Shown: positions 52,106-60,356 of the stretch, piece after piece
Numbering within the stretch: the stretch's first letter is position 1
Layout of the letters: each line of letters begins with the position of its first letter
Assembly: GCF_900176635.1 (NCBI RefSeq)
Contig: NZ_FXLN01000004.1
Coordinates: 62,001 to 126,000 of the forward strand
Source of the DNA: Clostridium merdae
GTDB taxonomy: Bacteria > Bacillota > Clostridia > Oscillospirales > Acutalibacteraceae
Length of the DNA: 64,000 nt
Direction: 5' to 3'
Translations under genes and position numbers: made by a program
Notes under the pieces: generated by a model
What the model saw: only the letters and a program-made list of their open reading frames with translations
What the model was told of the DNA's origin: nothing
The model's database searches: none

Positions 52106-53808
52106 AGAAAATGCAAAGAGCGTTTGCTTTGTCTGAAAAAGGGGCAAAAGATTTGGTTTTGGGGAGCTTTGCCTGCTTCGTCCGCGACCTTGCGTTCATG
52201 TTCCCCGTTGGGTTGATGTATACATTGGTGCGCGATTTGCTTACCGGTGCAACTCCCAATACCAGCTATTATGTAATTGGTGTTGTATTCTGCTTAGCAC
52301 TGATTTTTATTACCTCGTATTTTCAATATAACACCACTTATCTTGCCACCTATATTGAAAGTGGGGTTCGCCGTATTTCTCTTGCGGAAAAACTGCGTAA
52401 AATACCACTTTCTTTCTTTGGAAAAAAGGATTTAGCAGATTTAACGAGTACCATTATGGCAGACTGCGCTTATTTAGAAACGTCGTTCTCCCATTATATT
52501 CCGGTATTGTTTGGCTCAATAGCCTCAACTGTAGTGATTGCAATTAGCCTGTTTGCGTTTGATTGGCGTATGGCTTTGGCGTCTCTTTGGGTTATTCCGG
52601 TTTCGTTCTTGATTGTTGCGTTTTCTGTTCGGGTACAAGATGCACTCAATCAAAAGCAGATGAATGCCAAAATGGCGTGTGCAGATGGGATTCAGGAATG
52701 CTTAGAAACCGTACGCGACTTAAAATCCAATAATGCAGAGCAAGATTATTTAAAAGGGCTGGAGAAAAAAATTAAAGCGGTAGAGAAGAGAGCAATCATA
52801 TCGGAGCTGGGAACCGCTCTCTTTGTTGTAACCGCTCAATTGATTCTAAAAATAGGAATTGCAACGGTTGCTCTTACGGGCTCCATTTTGTTGATGGATG
52901 GTTCGCTCGATGTACTAACCTTCTTTTTGTTCTTATTAGTGGCGTCTCGCCTGTATGACCCCTTCCAGGCAGCGTTGCAGAATTTTGCTGCGGTTCTTTC
53001 TACCCGTACTCATGTGGCGCGCATGAACGAAATTCTAGATCACCCCGTGCAAACAGGCTCAACGGATTTCCACCCCAATGGGTGCGATATTACCTTTGAT
53101 AATGTCTCTTTTTCTTACAACGAGGAAGAGGATGTACTGAAGGGAGTCTCCTTTACAGCAAAGCAGGGAGAGGTCACCGCACTGGTCGGGCCATCCGGTG
53201 GCGGAAAAACGACGGTTTCACGCCTTGCTGCGCGTTTTTGGGATGTATCTCAAGGCACCATAACACTTGGTGGAAAAGATATTTCAAAGGTAGACCCCGA
53301 AACGCTCCTCTCCATGTATTCCATTGTTTTTCAGGATGTAACTCTCTTTAACAATACAGTGATGGAGAATATTCGAATTGGCAGGCGTAACGCAACGGAC
53401 GAAGAAGTGATTGCCGCCGCAAAGGCTGCCTGCTGCGACGTTTTCGTTTCTCAAATGCCAAATGGTTACCATACAATGATTGGTGAGAACGGAGCGACTC
53501 TTTCCGGCGGGGAACGCCAAAGAATCTCCATCGCGCGAGCATTGCTGAAAAATGCACCCATTGTTCTGCTCGATGAAGCGACGGCTTCTTTAGACGTAGA
53601 AAACGAAACGCTGATTCAGTCTGCAATCTCCGAGCTTGTAAAGAATAAGACGGTGTTGGTAATTGCGCACCGAATGCGTACCGTTGCCGGTGCAGATAAA
53701 ATCGTGGTTCTCTCCGAAGGCACAGTGGCCGAGCAGGGCAATCCACAAGAGCTATTAAGTCAACAAGGTATTTATAGCCACATGGTAAAGCTGCAAACGA
53801 AATCATAG
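52099..53808 (+). CDS. ABC exporter half-transporter (permease-ATPase), subunit 2
   Basis: 569 residues. Six membrane helices (about 20-305) and an ATPase with Walker A GPSGGGKTT, Q-loop IVFQDV, signature LSGGERQRISIARALL, Walker B IVLLDEATASLDVENE and H-loop VIAHRM. All motifs are intact. ATG 52099 follows AAGGAGG; the longer frame lies inside subunit 1. Direction of transport and substrate are unknown. A strong terminator follows. Confidence 0.93.
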   Translation: MLKKMQRAFALSEKGAKDLVLGSFACFVRDLAFMFPVGLMYTLVRDLLTGATPNTSYYVIGVVFCLALIFITSYFQYNTTYLATYIESGVRRISLAEKLRKIPLSFFGKKDLADLTSTIMADCAYLETSFSHYIPVLFGSIASTVVIAISLFAFDWRMALASLWVIPVSFLIVAFSVRVQDALNQKQMNAKMACADGIQECLETVRDLKSNNAEQDYLKGLEKKIKAVEKRAIISELGTALFVVTAQLILKIGIATVALTGSILLMDGSLDVLTFFLFLLVASRLYDPFQAALQNFAAVLSTRTHVARMNEILDHPVQTGSTDFHPNGCDITFDNVSFSYNEEEDVLKGVSFTAKQGEVTALVGPSGGGKTTVSRLAARFWDVSQGTITLGGKDISKVDPETLLSMYSIVFQDVTLFNNTVMENIRIGRRNATDEEVIAAAKAACCDVFVSQMPNGYHTMIGENGATLSGGERQRISIARALLKNAPIVLLDEATASLDVENETLIQSAISELVKNKTVLVIAHRMRTVAGADKIVVLSEGTVAEQGNPQELLSQQGIYSHMVKLQTKS

Positions 53809-53950
53809 TGCATGAGTGCCCCTATATTTATAATAACTTGAAAATTTGTAAAGCGACCGTGAGTACTTTGCCTTAAAAAATAGCACTATGTTTTACAATG
53901 GAGCAATTCAAAGCGGAATACTCATTTCTCTAGGTGATTTAAAGAAAAAT

Positions 53951-53993
53951 GAAAGGGCTTGTTGCCTGCGATTCGCAGACAACAAGCCCTTTC
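53951..53993 (+). terminator. Terminator after the ABC exporter operon
   Basis: GAAAGGGCTTGTTG and CAACAAGCCCTTTC pair, and the stem continues to CTGCG/CGCAG after one mismatch. The remainder of 53809-54171 holds nothing recognisable. Confidence 0.82.
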
Positions 53994-54171
53994 GGCTACT
54001 TTAATCAATTATTTGTTTCACTGTTCGGAATCACTTTTCAATGACATAGCTTCTTAGGCCATTGAAAGGGTGATAAAACACTCACTTTGCTGCCGTTTTG
54101 TTTTGAAAAGCCCAACGGTTTGTGGGTGAGAGTGCAGTTCTTATGTTCAGGGAACCAGAGAGGAATGTACC

Positions 54172-55158
54172 TTAACGAATGAGCTTGGCGAGCTCGCCGG
54201 CCATTTCTTTAATATCCAGTCCATTGGTAAATTGCAGGCAGGTTCCGGTAGGGTACCGTGTTTTTTCCACCCAATGGGGCGGGATAGAAGAAGCCCCGTA
54301 CTTTGCGCCGAGAATCGCTCCGGCAACCGCACCAATCGTATCCGCATCACGGGCAAAGTTGGCTGCTAACACTACGCCTTCGCGAAAAGTTTCGTTGCGC
54401 ATCCGTAAGCATGCAAAGGCGGAGGGAAGCGCTTCTGCCGTAGTGGCCCAGCTACTGGTGTAAAGCTCGTCGTGCAGAGGCATCCATGCATCCATAATAG
54501 AGCCGTTGGCATCATCAACAATCTCGAAAGCGCGGTTCATAGCACGGAAGAACCAAGATTCCTCGGGAATGACCTTCATCACTGCGCTAAAAATTTCGTC
54601 CATGGTTGCGTCGACCATGGCAAGAGATACCGCTACTGCCACAGCCTGCGCTCCCCAGATTCCATCTCGGTAATGGCTGACCGAAGCGTCTATTTCTGCC
54701 ATGGCGCTGGCTCGTTCCGGGTCACCGGCGCAAATGATGCCTACCGGGCCAATCCGCATAGCCGAACCATCGCTCATATGGAATGCATTGTATTTTCCAG
54801 AAAACGGTGGGCGGATTCCTTTGCGCAAATTGTTGGCTGCCTCAATCTCACTGGCGCCGCCGCGCTTAAACTCATCCTGTACAGCCACGTCCTCAAGCCA
54901 GGCATCAACCACGATTTCACTGGTTAAGTTTCCGCTGCAGCCGATGAGAGTTTTCGCGGTAAGAAGTGCAAACTCCGTATCGTCCGTGCTCCAGGAAGCA
55001 CCCTTGTTAAAGTCGGTGGTAATGCCATAGTTCGCACGATTTTCTGGTTTGCGTGCAGCGTCTCCCAACGAATCGCCGATTGCAAGGCCCGAAAGAGCCC
55101 CATACGCTTTGTCAAACGCTTTAGCCGGGTTACCGGCGAGTTCAGATCTTGTTATCAT
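54172..55158 (-). CDS. ADP-ribosylglycohydrolase family protein
   Basis: 328 residues, single-domain DraG/ARH fold (PF03747). Metal-site motifs: SGLAIGDSLGDA near the start, SWSTDDTEFALLTA (the TDDT motif) and NFARDADTIGAVAGAILGAKYG (the second Mg-binding D-x-D-T). Family enzymes release ADP-ribose from proteins or small molecules, but many clustered with sugar transporters probably cleave other ribosides or N-glycosides. The gene follows the ABC importer on minus, 28 bases after the binding protein. GGAGG lies 4 bases ahead of the ATG. Confidence 0.9.
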   Translation of the reverse strand: MITRSELAGNPAKAFDKAYGALSGLAIGDSLGDAARKPENRANYGITTDFNKGASWSTDDTEFALLTAKTLIGCSGNLTSEIVVDAWLEDVAVQDEFKRGGASEIEAANNLRKGIRPPFSGKYNAFHMSDGSAMRIGPVGIICAGDPERASAMAEIDASVSHYRDGIWGAQAVAVAVSLAMVDATMDEIFSAVMKVIPEESWFFRAMNRAFEIVDDANGSIMDAWMPLHDELYTSSWATTAEALPSAFACLRMRNETFREGVVLAANFARDADTIGAVAGAILGAKYGASSIPPHWVEKTRYPTGTCLQFTNGLDIKEMAGELAKLIR

Positions 55159-55186
55159 AAATCCTCCATCACTTGTTAGTGTTTCT

Positions 55187-56710
55187 TTATCCCAATTTTG
55201 TTTTCAGGTATTCCGCAAATTTGTCTCCTCCAGCCTTATTCCATTTCGTTACAAATTCATCAAAAGCAGAAATCGGCTTGGTTCCGCGAATAATATCGGC
55301 AGAATACTCATCATACAAAGATTTCATAGCGTCCCACTGCGGTGCCAGCTCTTCTGGAATCAGTACATTAACATCCTCCACATAATACTGGTTTGCCAAA
55401 TCGAGAGAGCTTTGTGCCGCGTCGGTATAAACGGGGCGTGCCAGGGGCGGGTTGGGCTCGAACTTGTTTGTTGTAACCCAAATGCGGGACCACCACTCAG
55501 GATATTTGTCGGTAAAGACAATCTTCTCATTTTCAACTTTATAGTGCTTCCCTTCGATGCCGCACTTGTCGATGATACGACCCTCGGGGCTAGCCATAAA
55601 CTCCAGAAATGCCCATGCTGCATTCTTATTTTTGCTTTCCGCATTCAAAGCAAAGCCGCGCTCTTCCTTTGTAACATCAACAGCTTGGAAGCCCTGCGCC
55701 ACACCCTTTGCAGGGGGGAGAACCACAAGGTCGCTGCCGGTAGTGGAAGACATTTTGTTGTTATAAATCTGAATAACATCGCCAACGGTGCCAGAGATAA
55801 TGCCGGCTTTGCCTTCATAGAATTTCTGTTCCAGCACATCCCAGGTGTTCGTCAGGTATTCCGAATCGAGCAGGCCTTCCTTGTATAGGGAAGCATAGAA
55901 TTCTAGTTTTTTCTTTTCAGATTCCGTGGCTCTGGAGAAAGCCCAGCGGCCATCCTCTTTCACAAGCGTGGATTTCACGCCAAACGCCTGGTTGAAGAAG
56001 GCGTTGAGGCGACGCATATTGCCTTCCCCTGCGTTGTTGGAGTCATCGGCGGTAATCGCATACTTTACAAGGCCTTTTGCCTTCATCTCTGTAAACAGAG
56101 CGTGATAATTATCGATAGTTGGGTCTTTCACGAGCGCATCATAGCTGCTAAGCTTTGTAGTCAACTCTTTTTTCATCACCGGAACATAGGTGCGCGCCGG
56201 TGCCAACCAAAGAAGATAAGGGTAATTTTTTAAGCGAGACTGGTTGACGGGCAGCATGAGGTCTTTTACGTAAGTAGAGCTTTGAATATACGGTGTTAAA
56301 TCCTCCAGCAACCCCTCCTGTGCAATAGGCAGGTCGCCGCCGCCCTGAAAATACACAATGTCTGCGTCAACATCGCCGGTGCGCATAGCAAGCGGCAAAG
56401 CGGTGGCGTAAGAGCCAGCCGGGGGTTCAACGAACTGAAGATCAATGTATTGACCGTGGCCTGCCATTTTTTTCTCGACCACATCACACAAGGCAATAAC
56501 GTCTTCCTCTGTTGGCAATACATCCTTCACCAATACCTTTACCGTAACAGGAGCATCTTTGCTGCCAATGGCCGGCCAAACGTCGTTGCTTACGGTGGTT
56601 GACTGCGGCTGGGAGGTGGTGCCCGATTGTGTATTAGTGGTATTGCCGCAACCCGTAAAGGCTGTAGCCGCCATCGTCATGGCCAATAAAAGCGCAATTC
56701 TCTTTTTCAT
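55187..56710 (-). CDS. ABC importer solute-binding lipoprotein (family 1)
   Basis: 507 residues. The N-terminus MKKRIALLLAMTMAATAFTGCGN is a lipoprotein signal with lipobox FTGC, followed by a Ser/Thr/Gln-rich linker. The body is a large extracellular solute-binding protein of the LipO/YtcQ type that works with LplB/LplC-like permeases. The segment QGFQAVDVTKEERGFALNAESKNKNAAWAFLEFMASPEG is the common 'a.sk..e.Aw.fl.fl.s.eg' family motif. It captures a carbohydrate, probably complex or oligomeric, outside the cell. AGGAGGAG precedes the ATG. Confidence 0.93.
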   Translation of the reverse strand: MKKRIALLLAMTMAATAFTGCGNTTNTQSGTTSQPQSTTVSNDVWPAIGSKDAPVTVKVLVKDVLPTEEDVIALCDVVEKKMAGHGQYIDLQFVEPPAGSYATALPLAMRTGDVDADIVYFQGGGDLPIAQEGLLEDLTPYIQSSTYVKDLMLPVNQSRLKNYPYLLWLAPARTYVPVMKKELTTKLSSYDALVKDPTIDNYHALFTEMKAKGLVKYAITADDSNNAGEGNMRRLNAFFNQAFGVKSTLVKEDGRWAFSRATESEKKKLEFYASLYKEGLLDSEYLTNTWDVLEQKFYEGKAGIISGTVGDVIQIYNNKMSSTTGSDLVVLPPAKGVAQGFQAVDVTKEERGFALNAESKNKNAAWAFLEFMASPEGRIIDKCGIEGKHYKVENEKIVFTDKYPEWWSRIWVTTNKFEPNPPLARPVYTDAAQSSLDLANQYYVEDVNVLIPEELAPQWDAMKSLYDEYSADIIRGTKPISAFDEFVTKWNKAGGDKFAEYLKTKLG

Positions 56711-56771
56711 GATTCTCCTCCTAATGATTGTTTCTAATTCCCGGCAGTAGTTATAGGGATAATCGAAATGA

Positions 56772-57668
56772 TTAGCCTTTCACCCCCCCTGCCATCACAT
56801 CTTTCGTATAGTACTTTAGAACCAGTGGGAATAGCACGAGAATCGGGATAATCGCGATCACGATAACCGCATAAGACAATGCCATATAATCAATCTTTGC
56901 CAGCTCATTGTAGTTGAGCAGATTCTGCGCGCCAATTAGCGTGGTGGTGTCTCCCTCCACCAGGAACTTTCGCAGAACTACCTGTAGTACACTGTCTTTA
57001 AGCTTGCTGATGTAGACGCCGGAGCGAAGATACTCGTTCCAGCGAAGTACGGCATAGAACATGGTCAGCGTTGCAATACCGGACCGACACAAGGGCGTTG
57101 CAATGGAAAACAAGGTTCGTATATGGCCCGCACCGTCAATTTTGGCGGCTTCATAAATAGAAAGCGGGATTTCTTCAAAGTAACGCATCATGATGATTAG
57201 GTAATAAACGTTGACGGCAAGGGAGAGAATGACAGACCAGCGGCTGCCGATTAGCCCTAAGTCCTTTACCACGAAGTATTCCGGTACCAAACCGGGGTCA
57301 AACAGCATCATAATAATAAAGAAGATCATAAAAATCCGTTTGCCCACCAGGTTCGGCCGGGTTAGCACATAGGCCGCCGAAATGGTAAGAAGCATGTTTA
57401 GCACCGTACCCACCACAGTGATGAATATAGAGGTCATAAGAGAGGGCACCAATACGGGGTTACTTAAAATAATTTGGTAGTTAATGAGGCTGAACCCTTG
57501 TGGAATAATGTCGAGCCCTTTCATCATGGGGGAAAGAGAAGGAGAGGAGAAAGATTTTGCAACAATATGCAGCAACGGAATTAAAATGGTCAGAATAAAC
57601 GAACCCATAATGAGGATCAAAATCAGCTGACCCACATGAAATTTTTTACGTAGCTTTGCTTGTTTCAA
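56772..57668 (-). CDS. ABC importer permease (LplC/YtcP type)
   Basis: About 298 residues, six membrane helices. The ATPase-contact EAA loop is seen as SIYEAAKIDGAGHIRTLFSIATPL. The start is TTG 57668 with GGAGGTG upstream; the longer frame runs through that site. Partner of the permease at 57703. No ATPase gene is in the cluster, so a shared MsmX-like ATPase elsewhere is expected. Confidence 0.92.
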   Translation of the reverse strand: MKQAKLRKKFHVGQLILILIMGSFILTILIPLLHIVAKSFSSPSLSPMMKGLDIIPQGFSLINYQIILSNPVLVPSLMTSIFITVVGTVLNMLLTISAAYVLTRPNLVGKRIFMIFFIIMMLFDPGLVPEYFVVKDLGLIGSRWSVILSLAVNVYYLIIMMRYFEEIPLSIYEAAKIDGAGHIRTLFSIATPLCRSGIATLTMFYAVLRWNEYLRSGVYISKLKDSVLQVVLRKFLVEGDTTTLIGAQNLLNYNELAKIDYMALSYAVIVIAIIPILVLFPLVLKYYTKDVMAGGVKG

Positions 57669-57702
57669 TACAAACACCTCCAACAGAATGTACGCCCCGG
57701 TG

Positions 57703-58632
57703 TTACCATACGCCCTGCCCGGTCAAGCGTTTCGATGTGACATGGGTGAGCAGTACCAGAATAATTCCTACGCCGCCTTTAATCAGGCTCACTGCACAAG
57801 CCAGCGAGTATTGGCCGTTATCAAGACCAAGGCGATAAATATAAGTATCTAAAATATCAACCACACTGTTGACTGCCGGGTTCGTAAAGTTAAACACCTG
57901 GTCAAAGCCTGCCGTCATAAAGAACCCCAGGTTTAAAATAAACACGGTGGTCATGGGGATGATTAAAGCTGGCAGAATAATCGCCCGAATGGTCTGTGCG
58001 CGGTTTGCGCCATCCATATTTGCTGCTTCAAATAGGTCGGGGCTTATATTGATAATTGCGGTAAAGAAGATGATTGAATCCCAACCGAGGCTGCGCCATG
58101 CCTCCGAGAAGAAGAGCACCCATCGAATTGCTCCTTTGCTGGTCATAAAATCGTAGGGGTCTGCACCAAACCACCCAAACACCTGATTGACCGCACCGGT
58201 TGAAGGATTGAGGAACGAAATCCAAATACCTGCAATCACAACCCATGACAAAAGGTGAGGAAGATAAGACACAGCCTGAATCATGTTGCGTGCCCGGCGG
58301 CTTCGAATTTCATTTAGCAGGATGGCAAACAGAACGAAGAATGGGAATAACAGTATGTATTTCATGAAGCTGATAATCAGTGTGTTTTTCAAAATGTCGG
58401 TAAATGCAGACGTACTAAAAACCATATGAAAGTATTTGAGTCCTGCCCATTCCCACGGACCCCTAGCTTTGTAATTGAAGAAAGCCATACGCATGTTCCA
58501 GATTGGCCACACTCGAAAAATAATAAAATAGAGGATGGTCGGCGCAATGAGCACATACAAAATTTTGTCGGCACGCATTTGTTTCCAGGTTGCTTTCCAT
58601 TGGTCACGGCGAGCCAGCTGTTGGTTGTTCAT
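57703..58632 (-). CDS. ABC importer permease (LplB/YteP type)
   Basis: 309 residues with six membrane helices. It begins with a cytoplasmic tail (RRDQWKATWKQMRADKILY) before the first helix. The EAA loop reads DLFEAANMDGANRAQTIRAIILP. ATG 58632 has AAAGGAGG upstream. First gene of the importer operon (permease, permease, binding protein, ADP-ribosylglycohydrolase), under a promoter with a LacI operator at 58818-58869. Confidence 0.92.
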   Translation of the reverse strand: MNNQQLARRDQWKATWKQMRADKILYVLIAPTILYFIIFRVWPIWNMRMAFFNYKARGPWEWAGLKYFHMVFSTSAFTDILKNTLIISFMKYILLFPFFVLFAILLNEIRSRRARNMIQAVSYLPHLLSWVVIAGIWISFLNPSTGAVNQVFGWFGADPYDFMTSKGAIRWVLFFSEAWRSLGWDSIIFFTAIINISPDLFEAANMDGANRAQTIRAIILPALIIPMTTVFILNLGFFMTAGFDQVFNFTNPAVNSVVDILDTYIYRLGLDNGQYSLACAVSLIKGGVGIILVLLTHVTSKRLTGQGVW

Positions 58633-58817
58633 AAGAGAGCCTCCTTTAACCATAAATCGCAGCTGTAATGCTAATCTTCAATACAAAACAGTAAAATATG
58701 ATTGCAATCTCTCCGTGGTTCCTGTAATGGGAGAATAATGTGCTTCACTTTTTGTCGAAGAATAGTCTTTTTTGTTAGGCGCAAAAGTGAATAATGATAT
58801 GCAAAAGCAGTTTGGGA

Positions 58818-58869
58818 AACCGGTTAATCTAATAGATTTCATTATACAAGGTTTATTTTACACAAGCAA
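58818..58869 (-). promoter_or_regulatory. Importer-operon promoter with LacI operator
   Basis: On the minus strand TTGCTT (58864-58869), a 17-base spacer and TATAAT (58841-58846). The operator core AACCGGTT (58818-58825) lies about 16-23 bases downstream of the -10. The remaining gap to 58985 shows nothing else. Confidence 0.88.
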
Positions 58870-58979
58870 TCGTTTTATAGCACAAAAATAAAGCGAATAT
58901 AATATACAATTTACACGATAACACAAAAACGTGGTTGTAAACTGATATTATATCCGCTTTAATAATTGGGATTATTAGG

Positions 58980-58987
58980 AACCGGTT
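58980..58987. promoter_or_regulatory. AACCGGTT copy overlapping the LacI stop codon
   Basis: The context GGAACCGGTTACC extends the symmetry. It covers the stop codon of the repressor gene, so it is either an auxiliary operator or chance. Confidence 0.55.
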
Positions 58988-59993
58988 ACCTTTTGGTAGT
59001 TTCTCGAAGAACTAGGGTAGGCTGAATCGTCATGTGGCGCATGCTTCCGATGGTACCGTTAATAATCGAAACCAGCATGGTGGCTGCCTGTTCTGCTGCT
59101 TCTCTACGTGGCTTTATTACGGTAGAAAGGGCAGGGTCATAGGTTTCAGAGATTTCAATTCCATCAAAACCGATGACTTCCACCTCGCTGGGTACAAGTT
59201 TGCCGGCTTCCTTCAATGCCTTTAGTGCGCCGATGGCGATCATATCGCTGCCTGAGAAAATGGCGGTAAAATCAAGCCCATCCTTTATCAGCTGTGTTAC
59301 CGTATCTCTACCGTATTGCGCCGAGAATTCGCCAAACTGGACTAACCGCTTATCGATCGGAATTCCGGCTTCTTTCAAAGCCTGTTCATAAGCCCGATGC
59401 CGTTGAACAGCACCGGAAACGCCTGCATTCCCGTCCATATATAAAATACGGCGATTTCCAGTGGATAACAGCTGGCGCATGGCCTGCGTGGCTCCGTATT
59501 CGCTGTCACTAGCGATGCTGGCATCACATACATGGTGATCGAAATTGCGCCCCATTAGTACAAGGGGAATATTATATTTTGAAAACTGTGCCAAAAATGT
59601 GTCGTTCGAAACACCAGAGCAAAGGATAATCCCATCCACCCGTCTATCCACCATCGATAACAGGTGGTGTTTTTCCTTTTCTGGGTCAAAATCCGAATTG
59701 CCAAGATACATGGAATATCCGTTTTTATCCAGTATATCGCTGATTCCGCGCACCTGGGCTGGAAAAAAATGATTTAATATGTCCGGTACCACAACCCCGA
59801 TTACTCCGGAGCAGGATGTAGCTACGCTGCGAGCCAGGGTGTTGGGGCGGTAGTTCAGTTCTTTTATGGTAGTAAGAACCCGCTTTTTGGTTTCTTCACC
59901 CACGCCGGTGGCTTTATTATTGATGACACGGGAAACGGTCGCTTTTGAAACTCCACAAATCGCCGCAATATCTGCAATACTGTACTTTTGCAT
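58986..59993 (-). CDS. LacI-family repressor of the carbohydrate island
   Basis: 335 residues. Helix-turn-helix and hinge: YSIADIAAICGVSKATVSRVINNKATGVGEETKKRVLTTIKELNYRPNTLARSVA, then the sensor domain starting GVIGVVVPDILNHFFPAQVRGI. GGAGGG precedes the ATG. It sits between the minus-strand importer operon and the plus-strand 60357-64000 operon. The AACCGGTT palindrome at both promoters is the likely operator, since LacI members bind such CG-centred sites. The inducer is probably the imported sugar or a product. Confidence 0.94.
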   Translation of the reverse strand: MQKYSIADIAAICGVSKATVSRVINNKATGVGEETKKRVLTTIKELNYRPNTLARSVATSCSGVIGVVVPDILNHFFPAQVRGISDILDKNGYSMYLGNSDFDPEKEKHHLLSMVDRRVDGIILCSGVSNDTFLAQFSKYNIPLVLMGRNFDHHVCDASIASDSEYGATQAMRQLLSTGNRRILYMDGNAGVSGAVQRHRAYEQALKEAGIPIDKRLVQFGEFSAQYGRDTVTQLIKDGLDFTAIFSGSDMIAIGALKALKEAGKLVPSEVEVIGFDGIEISETYDPALSTVIKPRREAAEQAATMLVSIINGTIGSMRHMTIQPTLVLRETTKR

Positions 59994-60172
59994 GCTTTTC
60001 CCTCCAAACGGCCAAATCAGGCAAGCAAAACAGTTGCCGCCTGATGTTATTTAGTCCTATTATAAACAAATTAAGAAACAAAAAGCAAGCGGTTTCTTTT
60101 TTATCCCCTGTAATCACCCGATTTTTAAGGAGATTAACCATAGAATCATTGTATTTTTAGGGATAACGCCCC

Positions 60173-60216
60173 TTGAAAAGCCAGAAAAGAATGGGTATAA
60201 TACAGAGTAACCGGTT
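60173..60216 (+). promoter_or_regulatory. Promoter of the 60357 operon with LacI operator
   Basis: TTGAAA (60173-60178), a 17-base spacer and TATAAT (60196-60201). AGTAACCGGTTGCT (60206-60219), with core AACCGGTT at 60209-60216, overlaps the expected transcript start. A 140-base leader follows, in which I see nothing else. Confidence 0.9.
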
Positions 60217-60356
60217 GCTTAAAAGCGCGTCCTGTTTTCAAGGAACGCAACGTGAAAACGGCGATTTCTTCCCCACTTAAAGACACGGAACGAAATTAGC
60301 AGCTTTTTAAAGTGGCATTTACTATCCTAAGGTAAAACGATTGGGAGGCTACAAAA

